Positions 1 through 8,541 are shown, numbered from the stretch's first letter. The stretch is DNA of 64,000 nucleotides from Pseudobutyrivibrio sp. (GCA_017557435.1 JAFYYR010000015.1:1-64000), one strand, 5' to 3'. Translations and numbers: made by a program. Notes: generated from the letters alone by a model not told the origin.

Positions 1-249
1 AACCAACATAGCCGAAAACTGATTCAACGGATATCGTTCTGTACCACCACGCATATATTTGTTAAGGAACACAGGTGCTCCCCCGGGATAGCCATATTCC
101 TCAAACTGATGGAGCATAATGCCAGTGAAATTGACAAGACTAATTCTTTGAAGAACTGAAAAATCTGCCCACCGAACGATCAAGCAGACAAGTGCTACTC
201 CCGCTGGAAAAAGCCCTACTTCATACCAATGCCTACAAAACCATTTCAC
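1..249 (-). CDS. HXXEE domain-containing membrane protein (partial, 3' end outside window)
   Basis: An open frame runs from a GTG at 247-249 to the window edge (83 codons visible, no stop). A GGAGGT ribosome site at 258-263, 8 nt before the GTG, fixes the start. The visible product begins MKWFCRHWYEVGLFPAG, followed by a hydrophobic stretch and the signature HQFEEYGYPGG and RYPLNQFSAM. This pattern is typical of the HXXEE family of small multi-pass membrane proteins of unknown function. It is the last of three small genes (HIT, GNAT, HXXEE) that follow virD4. The family call rests on the HxxEE and PGG motifs alone, because only the first third of the protein is present. Confidence 0.7.
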   Translation of the reverse strand, partial: MKWFCRHWYEVGLFPAGVALVCLIVRWADFSVLQRISLVNFTGIMLHQFEEYGYPGGAPVFLNKYMRGGTERYPLNQFSAMLV

Positions 250-324
250 TATATGTCACCTCCAAAAGCCATTTCGTTTAGTCCATGAAATTCAAAGATA
301 ATTGTTTTATCAAACTGGAATTTG

Positions 325-765
325 TCAATCCAGTCGCATATCAAATGCTTTCTTTGATGCACCATCAAAGCCTATATTCTCATAAAACTGATGTGCTTCT
401 GTTCGGGCTTTCCCACTTTGCAAAATCACTTTGTAACAATGATGTTCCTTTGCAAACTCAATTGCCATATCTATTACACGTGATGCCAGGCCAAGTTTTC
501 TATAAGCTTTATCTGTAACGACATTTTCTATAAAACAGATACCTCGACCACCCCGTGTAAGGTTTGGTATATAAACAACATAACAGGTTGATACGACCTT
601 GCCGTCATCAATTGCACCGTAATACTGGATATTTGAATCAGCATCAATCTCTTTCCAGACTTTTTCATACATGTCTACAGTGCACTCATCATCGTCTGCA
701 TCAAGCTGTTTATATAATTCAAGCAAAGAATATAAATCTGATACCTTTAGCCTTCTAAATTCCAT
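325..765 (-). CDS. GNAT family N-acetyltransferase
   Basis: This 146-aa single-domain protein has the length of a GNAT acetyltransferase, which moves the acetyl group of acetyl-CoA to an amine. The acetyl-CoA-binding region is visible as ENVVTDKAYRKLGLASRV (about residues 80-97), where the R-x-x-G/L-x-A/S element replaces the classical Q/RxxGxG/A. The C-terminal HQFYENIGF matches the usual helix and beta-7 of the fold. The substrate cannot be told from sequence. The gene lies 27 bp downstream of the HIT gene and is probably cotranscribed with it. Its Shine-Dalgarno is weak (AAGG). Confidence 0.85.
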   Translation of the reverse strand: MEFRRLKVSDLYSLLELYKQLDADDDECTVDMYEKVWKEIDADSNIQYYGAIDDGKVVSTCYVVYIPNLTRGGRGICFIENVVTDKAYRKLGLASRVIDMAIEFAKEHHCYKVILQSGKARTEAHQFYENIGFDGASKKAFDMRLD

Positions 766-792
766 TTATCATAACCTTCTTACAAATTCGAA

Positions 793-1257
793 TTATCTTT
801 TCATTAAAACATCAAGTTCTTTGGATAGTGCTTCCTTCATTTCTTGTAGTTCATCATCAGTAGGTCTGTTATCATCTGAATACATTTTTTCAAGAGGATA
901 ACACCATACCGGCCCCTTACCGTTGTTACCATATCCATCTATATCTCCGGACACTCTAGGGAACAAGTGCCAATGAAGATGAGCGTCTCCGTTTCCAAGA
1001 CTCTCATAGTTCATCTTTTCAGCGCCGAATGCATTCCTAACAGCTTCTGATACCATAACCATTTCTTCAAGGTACTTTGATCTAAACTCTGGTGCCAGAT
1101 CAAACAATTCAACTACATGCTTTTTACATAAGAATAGTGAATATCCCTTAAAATGCTGATGATCCCCTATAACCACATATCCTGTTTCAAGTTCTTTCAC
1201 AAAGTATGGATTGTTTCCTTCTTTTATTAGTTTAATTCTGTCGCATATAATACACAT
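793..1257 (-). CDS. HIT family protein
   Basis: The product is a histidine-triad nucleotide hydrolase or transferase of about 154 aa. The catalytic motif HLHWHLFPR is complete, with the three histidines at about residues 93, 95 and 97. The N-terminus has a CxxC (MCIICDR) as in many HIT proteins that bind zinc. The frame is open 14 codons further upstream, but AGGGGGA lies just before the ATG at 1257, so that start is preferred. A TATAAT lies about 50 bp upstream (1308-1313). Substrates of HIT proteins are nucleotide conjugates; the exact one is unknown here. The gene follows virD4 behind its own likely promoter, which looks like cargo rather than part of the transfer operon. Confidence 0.85.
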   Translation of the reverse strand: MCIICDRIKLIKEGNNPYFVKELETGYVVIGDHQHFKGYSLFLCKKHVVELFDLAPEFRSKYLEEMVMVSEAVRNAFGAEKMNYESLGNGDAHLHWHLFPRVSGDIDGYGNNGKGPVWCYPLEKMYSDDNRPTDDELQEMKEALSKELDVLMKR

Positions 1258-1307
1258 AAAATTCCCCCTGAAAATCACGATTTGTATATCTCTCCTCACT
1301 GCATTCC

Positions 1308-1313
1308 ATTATA
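1308..1313 (-). promoter_or_regulatory. Candidate -10 element for the HIT-GNAT-HXXEE genes
   Basis: A perfect TATAAT (read on the minus strand) lies in the 86-bp gap between virD4 and the HIT gene, about 50 bp before the chosen HIT start. No convincing -35 hexamer is seen 16-18 bp upstream, so this is a tentative call. Confidence 0.4.
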
Positions 1314-1343
1314 CATGAAGTGCAGCGAGAAGAAATGCATTTT

Positions 1344-3089
1344 CTATACTTTTATCACATCAAAAACCTCACCAGATTTAACTTTCAGCGTCTGATGCAC
1401 GAACTGTTGGATATCCAACTTGTTCCTATCATCATACTCCCCAGTCTCCTTATAAAGTGGATGCTGTGTCACATCATATTTGTCCGACAAAAATGGTCGT
1501 ACTCCTCGAAGCTGCAGAATGCACTTGTCACCGTCCATTACCGCAAGCTCATCGATAGTCATTAAATCCTTGCCACTCTTCTGGTAGTTCATGGAATAGG
1601 ATGGGTTGTTACCACGGCTTTCACCGGTGGAATACATATCAATGGTCTCCTTGCCAAGAGCCTGAGATAAATCCTTTAGTGTGGTTGGTTCGGTACCGCC
1701 AAGGAATAACTGGGAATCCATGTTTCCTATTATCGTATCTGCATTATCCTTATAAATTGCTTTCAACTGTGACTTTGCCTGTAGAAATAAGCAAGCACTA
1801 ATTTCACGGCTTCGGATAGTGGCTACAAGCTTCTCCAGGTTAGGAATCTGGCCAATGTTTGCTGTTTCATCAATGAGGCAGCGTACATGAACCGGAAGCC
1901 TTCCCTTATACACGTTGTATGCCTTATCACAAAGCAAATTGAAGAGCTGGCTATAAATCATGGATATTAGAAAGTTAAAGGTCGGGTCAGTATCACTCAT
2001 CACAAGGAAAAGTGCTGTCTTTCGATCACCTAAGGTATCCAGTTCCAATTCATCGTACATTGTAATCTCTCGTACCTGATCCAAATCAAACGGAGCAAGA
2101 CGAGCACCACAGCTAACAAGGATAGACTTTGCTGTCTTTCCAGCAGCTAGCTTGTACTTCTTATATTGCCTTACTGCAAAGTGCTTTGGATTCTTTTTCT
2201 CCAGCTCGTTAAACATCATATCTACCGGATTTTCGTAGTCCTCATCGTCCTCTCGAACCTCAGATGCATTCAAAAACTCCAGCAATGTATTGAAGTTCTG
2301 CTCTTCCTCCGGAGCCTCATAATGGATATATCCAATGAGTGCACAATACAAAAGCGTCTCGGCTTTCTGCCAAAATTCATCACCTGCTTTTCCATCACCC
2401 TTCGTATTTGCGATAAGCGTATTCACAAGCTTCAGAATATCGTTATCACAACGAATATAGGCAAATGGATTGTAGTGCATACTCTTCTTAAAATTGATGG
2501 TATTGAATATCTTCACTCGATACCCATGCTTCAGTAATGTCTTTCCGGTATTGATAACCACATCCCCCTTCGGGTCCGTGACTACATAGGAAGAATGCAT
2601 CTGTAAAAGGTTTGGAATCAAAAAGAATCTGGTCTTACCGGAACCAGATCCACCTGTAATGAGTACATTCTTATTTCTAGCGTACTTCCATTTCTTTGGG
2701 CGGCTGTTCATCATCAGTCGCTCGGTCTGAGTAAGGATGATGTTATCCTTAAAGTTCGGAGCCACAAAAGGCTCTATATCCTGCGCATTTCCCCATCTGG
2801 CAGTTCCATACTCTGCACCATGGCGATATTTCTTCGCGTTTTTTCCTTTAATATAAACGACAACCTTCAACAAAACACCACAGAAAATACCCACCATCAA
2901 ATCAAAGGAATTGAGGCTTGGCATCAGATTCGCAAATGCGATAGGCAGTGTCTCAGCTAAGGCTGATACCTCATTGACTGCTTTCACTGTCTGAGCAAGT
3001 CGCCAGACTTCTCCCAGATTTGTTGCAAATAGTCCCACCAGAACATACGGGATATTCAGCAAGATGAATCGTTTCTGTTTCTTTGTCAT
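1344..3089 (-). CDS. virD4: VirD4-like conjugal transfer coupling protein (CD1115 family)
   Basis: This 581-aa protein belongs to the VirD4/TraG coupling ATPases that bring the relaxosome to a type IV secretion channel. Hydrophobic segments lie at about residues 8-25 and 62-80. The Walker A GGSGSGKT is at residues 146-153, a Walker B with LIDETANIG near residue 400, and the TraG/TraM-binding C-terminal part includes FLQAKSQL. Length and C-terminus agree with full-length CD1115-type proteins of clostridial conjugative elements. Its start overlaps pcfB by 4 bp (ATGA), so translation is coupled. Normally a Maff2/PrgI/VirB4 set follows; here HIT and GNAT genes follow instead, so the transfer operon is rearranged, carries cargo here, or continues elsewhere. 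Confidence 0.93.
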   Translation of the reverse strand: MTKKQKRFILLNIPYVLVGLFATNLGEVWRLAQTVKAVNEVSALAETLPIAFANLMPSLNSFDLMVGIFCGVLLKVVVYIKGKNAKKYRHGAEYGTARWGNAQDIEPFVAPNFKDNIILTQTERLMMNSRPKKWKYARNKNVLITGGSGSGKTRFFLIPNLLQMHSSYVVTDPKGDVVINTGKTLLKHGYRVKIFNTINFKKSMHYNPFAYIRCDNDILKLVNTLIANTKGDGKAGDEFWQKAETLLYCALIGYIHYEAPEEEQNFNTLLEFLNASEVREDDEDYENPVDMMFNELEKKNPKHFAVRQYKKYKLAAGKTAKSILVSCGARLAPFDLDQVREITMYDELELDTLGDRKTALFLVMSDTDPTFNFLISMIYSQLFNLLCDKAYNVYKGRLPVHVRCLIDETANIGQIPNLEKLVATIRSREISACLFLQAKSQLKAIYKDNADTIIGNMDSQLFLGGTEPTTLKDLSQALGKETIDMYSTGESRGNNPSYSMNYQKSGKDLMTIDELAVMDGDKCILQLRGVRPFLSDKYDVTQHPLYKETGEYDDRNKLDIQQFVHQTLKVKSGEVFDVIKV

Positions 3090-3562
3090 CGCGTCATCTC
3101 CTGTGCTCTGTTGATATTCTTCTGAGGCTGCTTCTTGGCAATCTCAATAAACTTCTGAAGCTTCTTAATTACACTTGGCTTTTCCTTCATCTTCATCATC
3201 TTCAAGCTGTATTCATTGACCACAGCCTCCATGGCATCCATGTCTTTGGCTTTGAAAAAAGCCGTGTACACCGGCGGGTCCACCTGCTTATTCTTCATAA
3301 TGGCAAAATCCACACCGTACTTCTTGGCAATACGTTCAAACTTACGAATACCTACATCACCAATCTCCATGCTACTAACGCCCTGATTCTGCTTTAGTAG
3401 CTCATCAATGGATTGCTTACCAACGATATGATCATCATGTTTCCATATTTTCATATCCTTATGATGCATATGCAGCCGGATTCCAGCTATCAAAGCACGG
3501 GCGGAAAGCTGTATGGTTGATACTGCAAGTCGGACAGTTTTCTCTTCTACTTCTTCCTGCAT
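3086..3562 (-). CDS. pcfB: PcfB family (DUF3801) conjugation accessory protein
   Basis: The 158-aa product matches PcfB/DUF3801, a small partner of the coupling protein in Gram-positive conjugation. In pCF10 it helps dock the relaxosome on PcfC. Visible features are the helical N-terminus (EEKTVRLAVSTIQLSARAL), the central AKKYGVDFAIMKNK segment and the PPVYTAFFKAKD region characteristic of DUF3801. A TTG is in frame one codon upstream, but AGGAGG followed by 7 nt points to the ATG at 3562. The stop overlaps the virD4 start by 4 bp, as expected for coupled partners. Confidence 0.85.
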   Translation of the reverse strand: MQEEVEEKTVRLAVSTIQLSARALIAGIRLHMHHKDMKIWKHDDHIVGKQSIDELLKQNQGVSSMEIGDVGIRKFERIAKKYGVDFAIMKNKQVDPPVYTAFFKAKDMDAMEAVVNEYSLKMMKMKEKPSVIKKLQKFIEIAKKQPQKNINRAQEMTR

Positions 3563-3573
3563 CAAATCACCTC

Positions 3574-4497
3574 CTATCGGGTTAAATCTCTATCACGTTT
3601 CCGCTGCCACTGTTCCAATAGCTTGATGATGGTATCTTCCATCTGCTTTGGCGTATAAGACTTTGGGAAGTATTTCTTCAAAGTGTCATGTTTTAGAGTG
3701 ACTCGGTCCAAGTCCTGCTTCTTCTCTTCTGAGAGGATGATGTTCATGCCTTCCTGGGTAATCTCGCCATTTAGTGCTAACTTCTTAATTCGCTGAGCCT
3801 GAGATAATGAAGGAATCGCCTGAGCATAATCAATGGCTGAAAGTAAATCCTTCTGCTGCGCTTCATTCAAAAAAGAAAGCTCGTAGGCTGGATTGAAGCC
3901 CATAAGCTTATCATCTACTAACTGGAGAAGTTCCGGATGAAGGTTGGTAAGGCGGATATAACGAGCTATCTGGTTACGACTAACACCTACTTCATCAGCC
4001 ATCACAGCATCACTACGTAACTTTGTCCCAATTTGGGACAAAGTTAAATCTCTACGCTTGCCCTGATGTTTCATCGCCTCCAGCTTCATCTTAAAAGCAA
4101 AAGCTCGCTCACTTGGAAGAATCTCTTCCCTTTGCAAATTGCTATCTACCATAAGGATTGTGGCTGCATCATCATCTAAATCCCGAACAATACAAGGAAG
4201 TGTTTCTAACCCTGCTCTTTCACAGGCATGATGTCTTCGATGTCCTGACAGGATTTCAAAGCCTCCATCGCCGTCCGGTCGTACGATAGCTGGTTGCAAT
4301 ACACCAAACTCTTGAATGGACTCCACTGTTTTTTCCATATCAGCATCATCACGAACCTTAAAGGGATGGTTCCGAAAGGGATGCAGTTCTCCAAGTGGAA
4401 TATCTACAACCGTATCAGCCTTGCCATCAGTAGCTGCGGCGCCACCAAAGATATCATCGTAACTGCTCAGCTGAATGTTTGAGTGCTCTTTCTTCAT
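3574..4497 (-). CDS. parB: ParB/RepB/Spo0J family partition protein
   Basis: This 307-aa CTP-dependent DNA-binding clamp works with ParA in partition. The N-terminal ParB/Srx domain carries FGVLQPAIVRP and the GHRRHHACERAG box near residue 90. A central helix-turn-helix follows (MADEVGVSRNQIARYIRL). The C-terminal third is lysine-rich (WQRKRDRDLTR). The gene overlaps the end of parA by 44 bp and has an AGGAGG site inside parA. Conjugative elements of this class carry parA-parB next to the initiator for maintenance of the excised form. A perfect 27-nt palindrome lies inside the coding sequence (see findings). Confidence 0.92.
   Translation of the reverse strand: MKKEHSNIQLSSYDDIFGGAAATDGKADTVVDIPLGELHPFRNHPFKVRDDADMEKTVESIQEFGVLQPAIVRPDGDGGFEILSGHRRHHACERAGLETLPCIVRDLDDDAATILMVDSNLQREEILPSERAFAFKMKLEAMKHQGKRRDLTLSQIGTKLRSDAVMADEVGVSRNQIARYIRLTNLHPELLQLVDDKLMGFNPAYELSFLNEAQQKDLLSAIDYAQAIPSLSQAQRIKKLALNGEITQEGMNIILSEEKKQDLDRVTLKHDTLKKYFPKSYTPKQMEDTIIKLLEQWQRKRDRDLTR
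4019..4045. repeat. Perfect 27-nt palindrome inside parB
   Basis: Two 13-nt arms (aactttgtcccaa and its exact complement ttgggacaaagtt) flank one central t at 4032. It encodes part of the SQIGTKLRSD segment of ParB, so coding constraint could contribute. It does not match the canonical Spo0J parS (TGTTTCACGTGAAACA), but its size and symmetry suit a protein-binding site. Confidence 0.7.
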
Positions 4498-5278
4498 TCT
4501 TCAACACCTCCTTCGTCAATTTCTTATAGGCTTCTGCAACCTTACCCTTTGGATCATGGGCAAAAATGCTTTTTCCCTCGGCACTGATTTCAGCTGCTCG
4601 AACCGAGTGTGGAATCTCTGTGTTATACACCTTCAGCTTGCTACCATAGGTGTCTCTAATCAGGTTACTGATGTCTTTGGCATAATTGGTACGGTTATCA
4701 ACCATAGTCAGCAATATGCCATCGATTTTTAACTTAGGATTTATCTGTCTGCGGACTTTATTCACCGTCTGCAACAGCTGCTCCAAGCCTTTGGCTGATA
4801 AATACTGAGCCTGTACCGGAATAACCAGCTTATCCGCAGCTGCTAACGCATTTACGGTAAGCATTCCAAGGGAAGGCATACAATCAATCAGTACATAATC
4901 GTAATTCTGCTTAACAGAATCGATATAGTCCTTCAGCACCTTTTCCCTACTCATGACATTTACCAGCGATACTTCCATACCAGATAGGGAGATATTGGCT
5001 GGCATCAAGTCCACGCCTTCGGGATGATGAAGGATTCCTTCACCAGGCTCAATTGGCTGCTCCTGCAATACCTTTGCCATGATATCTGCTACCGTCACCG
5101 GAAGTTCATCTGCTCTTGGATGTCCTAAACTGATGGTCAGTGAACCCTGCGGATCCATATCCACCAGAAGGACCTTTTTCCCTTCCGCCGCAAGACCGAT
5201 TCCTAAGTTCTCGGTGCTTTGCGTCTTTCCTGTACCGCCCTTTTGATTCACAAGGGCTATTACTGTTGGTTTACTCAT
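4454..5278 (-). CDS. parA: ParA/Soj family partition ATPase
   Basis: This 274-aa deviant Walker A ATPase drives segregation together with ParB. The P-loop KGGTGKT is at about residues 13-19, followed by LLVDMDPQGSLT and the Walker B-like YVLIDCMPSLGMLT. AGGAGG five bases before the ATG at 5278 selects that start over the in-frame GTG one codon earlier. It is the first of the overlapping pair parA-parB and follows the initiator gene by 36 bp, an arrangement shared by Tn1549-like conjugative elements. Confidence 0.94.
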   Translation of the reverse strand: MSKPTVIALVNQKGGTGKTQSTENLGIGLAAEGKKVLLVDMDPQGSLTISLGHPRADELPVTVADIMAKVLQEQPIEPGEGILHHPEGVDLMPANISLSGMEVSLVNVMSREKVLKDYIDSVKQNYDYVLIDCMPSLGMLTVNALAAADKLVIPVQAQYLSAKGLEQLLQTVNKVRRQINPKLKIDGILLTMVDNRTNYAKDISNLIRDTYGSKLKVYNTEIPHSVRAAEISAEGKSIFAHDPKGKVAEAYKKLTKEVLKNEERALKHSAEQLR

Positions 5279-5314
5279 CACATCCTCCTAAATCTCTCAT
5301 CACTGTTGAGAGTT

Positions 5315-6238
5315 TTAAATCAGCCCCTCTGCCATATCGTGATTCACCATGGCTTTATAATGCGCATCCATTGTCATGGGCGCGTTATAAAGCACTGCAA
5401 TCAGATATTGGCGCATATTGGTAATCTCAGTCGTGTTCTTATTCATCCGCTCCAAGACATACTCAATATGCATACTATTAAGTTTTAAAAACTGGCTTTT
5501 CACCAGATTCATTGATTTCTGCTCTCTGCCTACAAGAATCTTGTCCTTGGAAGAACAAACCACATCCAGGATGATGGCTGCTATCTCATCAAGAAAGTCC
5601 CTTTCATGCGGATAGCGTTCTTTCAAAATGTCCAAAGAGATGTTGTCGTCTATCAACCTCTTATACTGTTCTGTAGTATCCATCGCATCTCTTCTGTTCT
5701 GTTCGGTATGGGGACCATCATCCCAATGTAGCCTTATTGGATTAGAAGAGAACTGAATAGAATCAGTATCACTAGAATCAGTATTATTTAAGTCAGTATT
5801 ATTAGATTGTAATTCCGACAACTCTTGAGTTTTCTTTTCGACAACTCCTGAATTGTCATTTTGACAATTCTTGAATTTTCCATCCGGTGGACCGGTAGTA
5901 AAGTTCTTCACGTAGATCAGATTTGGCTTGCTGAGTCCCTGACGTTTCTTTTCTATGAGGCCGCATTCCTCCAATTCCTTCATGATTGCAACTGCCTTTT
6001 TACTGCCGCAGCTTAATGTGTCCTGCACCTCCTCTATCGTATAGACGATATAGACACGGCTTTCTTCATCCAGCCAGCCATTCTCTTGTGACAGGCACAT
6101 GCGGTCCAGTAACAGGCCGTACAATAGCTTCGATTCTGCAGATAACCTTTTGAAGCGTTCTTCTTTAAACAGAGCTTTTGGCACTCTTATAAATGAAAAA
6201 AGGTCGCTCTCGCGACCATAGAAATATTCAAACGTCAT
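5315..6238 (-). CDS. Replication initiator protein A (RepA N-terminal domain)
   Basis: The 307-aa product starts with the RepA_N winged-helix domain (FIRVPKALFKEERFKRLSAESKLLYGLLLDRM, about residues 17-48, with the second part ending LIEKKRQG near 105). A polar asparagine/serine/threonine-rich linker follows (residues 125-165), then a C-terminal helical domain like those of clostridial conjugative elements. It probably starts autonomous replication of the excised circle. Its ATG overlaps the stop of the upstream 42-aa cysteine peptide by 4 bp, so the two are translationally coupled. Confidence 0.88.
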   Translation of the reverse strand: MTFEYFYGRESDLFSFIRVPKALFKEERFKRLSAESKLLYGLLLDRMCLSQENGWLDEESRVYIVYTIEEVQDTLSCGSKKAVAIMKELEECGLIEKKRQGLSKPNLIYVKNFTTGPPDGKFKNCQNDNSGVVEKKTQELSELQSNNTDLNNTDSSDTDSIQFSSNPIRLHWDDGPHTEQNRRDAMDTTEQYKRLIDDNISLDILKERYPHERDFLDEIAAIILDVVCSSKDKILVGREQKSMNLVKSQFLKLNSMHIEYVLERMNKNTTEITNMRQYLIAVLYNAPMTMDAHYKAMVNHDMAEGLI

Positions 6239-6363
6239 TTCTGCTTCCTCTTTTCCTTTAATTCTTTGATAATCTTACGGGTGCACCAGCCAATACATGG
6301 CTGATGCATCCCATATGGACAACCTTTGCAAGCAGCGGGCTTTTTCCAGCCGCTCCATCCCAT
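6235..6363 (-). CDS. 42-aa cysteine-rich small protein of the conjugative element
   Basis: A complete 42-codon frame starts at the ATG in a TAATG overlap with the stop of the DUF5688 gene and ends in an ATGA overlap with the RepA start. It is therefore wedged between two real genes with coupled translation on both sides. The peptide begins MGWSGWKKPAACKGC, has four cysteines (C12, C15, C23, C27) in a CxxC-x7-CxxxC layout that could bind a metal, and ends in a lysine-rich helix (KELKEKRKQK). I do not recognise a family. The overlaps are the main evidence that it is translated; a DNA-binding or initiator-accessory role is only a guess. Confidence 0.75.
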   Translation of the reverse strand: MGWSGWKKPAACKGCPYGMHQPCIGWCTRKIIKELKEKRKQK

Positions 6364-7394
6364 TACAAAGCTTCGCCTCCTCTCGCAATTGGACGAGAGC
6401 CAATATCCTTCGCAATGTGCTCATGGCTCTTCTCCTGAAGCTTATCCAATGTGGATTCGCGCTTTCTGGTGGACATGCGCTCCTCGTACTTTTCAGCAAG
6501 TTCGAAGACTTTCTCCTTGGAATCATAGTGATATACGCTATCGGTAAGGAGATCTTCTGGAGCTACCTGAGTCTCATTTACCTCTTTGACCATGTCCTCC
6601 AAACGGTTAATATCAAAAGTTCCATCATCTCTTACAAGCAAAATTTCATGGATAGATGAAGGCAAAATATAGAAGTCGCCTCCTACTCGCTCAGCCGCCT
6701 GTTCCATGAAGTTCTCATAGGCAAGGACGCTGGCGCCCTGAATCTTATCCGGTACCGTAGCTACAAATAATGGATCATCTGGGAGCACCGGAATCATGTC
6801 CTTGGCCTCCGATCCCATCATCTCTAAGAGAGTCTCAGCCATAGTCTGAATCACTGCTGGGCGCATTACCGGAGCATACTGTAATGCATCTGCATGAAGC
6901 TGCTCTGCTGTGATACCATAGTTATCAAGCATCTGATTGGTGATTAAGATAGAGCCTCTGCCATCATCACCGGAATCCACCACAAAGCGATATACCACCG
7001 CCATGTCCTCAATTTCCTTGTGTGGAACCTTCTCCAAAAGTTCAGCATTACGAGCCGCTGATACCACTTCCATGGAAAGGGTCTCCTTCATGTGATCGTA
7101 ATCCTGAAGGGCCTCAAGATTGAAATCTGGGCGATCATGAAGAGCTCTGTCAGCCTTCTCAGCAACTTCACTTACTAAGGTGTCATAGCTCATGCCTCTG
7201 TCATAACGCTCGTAGATTTCATTCATGTTGAGGTTTACGCCAATGATTGCATCCTCAGGCTTTACAGTGACTGCCTCATAATTCTGGTTCATCTTCTGAA
7301 CCGCATTAAGGTCGACACTGAACTTCTCGCCTCCAGCTTCTAATCTCTCCTTCAAATCCTCCACAAACTGCTCTTTGAATTTCTCGTACTCCAT
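6363..7394 (-). CDS. DUF5688 family protein
   Basis: This 343-aa cytoplasmic protein is of the DUF5688 type found at the head of clostridial conjugative elements. It has an N-terminal FKEQFVEDLKERL helix, the central PHKEIEDMAVVYRF and SILITNQMLDNYGI segments and a GGDFYILPSSIHEILLV region near residue 240. Its biochemical role is unknown. It has a strong AGGAGG site, opens the operon and is coupled to the small cysteine peptide by a TAATG junction. Position and family mark the leading end of the mobile element's plasmid-like module. Confidence 0.8.
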   Translation of the reverse strand: MEYEKFKEQFVEDLKERLEAGGEKFSVDLNAVQKMNQNYEAVTVKPEDAIIGVNLNMNEIYERYDRGMSYDTLVSEVAEKADRALHDRPDFNLEALQDYDHMKETLSMEVVSAARNAELLEKVPHKEIEDMAVVYRFVVDSGDDGRGSILITNQMLDNYGITAEQLHADALQYAPVMRPAVIQTMAETLLEMMGSEAKDMIPVLPDDPLFVATVPDKIQGASVLAYENFMEQAAERVGGDFYILPSSIHEILLVRDDGTFDINRLEDMVKEVNETQVAPEDLLTDSVYHYDSKEKVFELAEKYEERMSTRKRESTLDKLQEKSHEHIAKDIGSRPIARGGEAL

Positions 7395-7437
7395 TTCGTA
7401 CCTCCTTTGAATAGTGAATAGTTACCGCGCATAGGCG

Positions 7438-7470
7438 CAAAAAAAGAGCAGCTATCTTTCGATAACTGCT
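7438..7470 (-). terminator. Rho-independent terminator of the 7511-8041 GNAT gene
   Basis: A 10-bp stem (7447-7456 with 7461-7470, one G-T/C mismatch) closes a 4-nt loop. On the minus strand it is followed by CTTTTTTT. It lies 41 bp after the stop of the GNAT gene and separates it from the DUF5688 operon. Confidence 0.85.
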
Positions 7471-7510
7471 ATGTAACATTCATTATTCAATTAGATCGAC
7501 AAACTAAAAT

Positions 7511-8041
7511 TTATACGACTGTCGTCTCTCCACGAAAGATTACCGATACATGAGTAATCTTGTTTTCGGAATCTGGATATTCCTTTTCAAAATGCATGCC
7601 TATAGATTCTGCAGTCTTGTAAGAACCAACATTTGTATATTTGCAATATGAATAGAGTGCAGGATAATCTGTGTTAGCAAATGCCCAGTCTCGTACAGCT
7701 GCAGCTGCTTCCTTAGCATAACCTTTACGCTGATAATCTGCTCGAATGTGATAACCAATCTCTGGGAGCATTTCTCCCTCAATATTCTGAAGTGTCAATC
7801 CACAGTCACCAATCATCTCTCCTGTATCTTTCAAACATACAGCCCATAGGCCAAAACCATTCTCGCGATATCGATTCATGTTTCTTTCAATCCAATCGCT
7901 AACTCTTTTCTCGTCAAAAGTATATGGATAATGTTGCATGATGTCCCTATCAGCAAGAACTTTGTATAATGCTTCAAAATCATCATTATTCATCTCCCGA
8001 AGATACAATCTTTCTGTTTCCAATATAATTCCTTGTTCCAT
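7511..8041 (-). CDS. GNAT family acetyltransferase, RimJ/RimL type
   Basis: The 176-aa protein shows the RimJ/RimL-like subgroup layout: an N-terminal LETERLYLREMNNDDFEALYKVL, then EIGYHIRADYQRKGYAKEA, which contains the acetyl-CoA-binding Q/RxxGxA (RKGYAKEA) near residue 110. It ends with NVGSYKTAESIGMHFEKEY. Members acetylate protein N-termini, ribosomal proteins or small amines. AGGAGG precedes the ATG. It is a single-gene unit with its own terminator and lies between the XRE regulator and the conjugation module, so it may be element cargo. Confidence 0.88.
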   Translation of the reverse strand: MEQGIILETERLYLREMNNDDFEALYKVLADRDIMQHYPYTFDEKRVSDWIERNMNRYRENGFGLWAVCLKDTGEMIGDCGLTLQNIEGEMLPEIGYHIRADYQRKGYAKEAAAAVRDWAFANTDYPALYSYCKYTNVGSYKTAESIGMHFEKEYPDSENKITHVSVIFRGETTVV

Positions 8042-8144
8042 TTATGTCCCTCCTAAAGTTGCCAAACAATTCTTCAAACTGCGATTTGTTAATTTCACTG
8101 CCTTCTATTATAGCTAATCCTCATACATCAAGAAATACCAAATC

Positions 8145-8480
8145 CTATATTAATCCCGCTATTCTCTGTTTCAGTACCCAGACAACATCCTCCTTATCTT
8201 TATCTCCAAGCTGATCAAAGATTCGATACAAAGAAATGTATCTATTAAATAGGATTTGTTCTTCAGATTGCTCTACATATTCTTCTAATAGAAGTTCTCG
8301 GACATCCACTTGGTAGATTCTAGAAAACTGAATAATCTCATCTGATGTTACCTGGCGTTCATTTGCTTCAATAGCTCTCAATGTTCTATCCGAGATATGC
8401 ATATATTTAGCTGCTTCACTCTGAGAAAATCCTCGTTCTTCTCTTATCACTTTTAATTGATTTGCTGTAAATCGACTCAT
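8145..8480 (-). CDS. XRE-family helix-turn-helix regulator
   Basis: The 111-aa product has a Cro/C1-type HTH at residues 4-60 (LKVIREERGFSQSEAAKYMHISDRTLRAIE), then an acidic helical tail. AAAGGAGG lies 8 nt before the ATG. Upstream are repeated 13-nt boxes that overlap a possible promoter (-35 TTCAAA, -10 TAAAAT), which suggests autoregulation. It may control the mobile element or the adjacent GNAT gene. Confidence 0.88.
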   Translation of the reverse strand: MSRFTANQLKVIREERGFSQSEAAKYMHISDRTLRAIEANERQVTSDEIIQFSRIYQVDVRELLLEEYVEQSEEQILFNRYISLYRIFDQLGDKDKEDVVWVLKQRIAGLI

Positions 8481-8541
8481 ACCAAAACCTCCTTTGACCG
8501 GAAGAAATCCTCCGGTTTTGAAAAAATCACCTTATTTTCAT

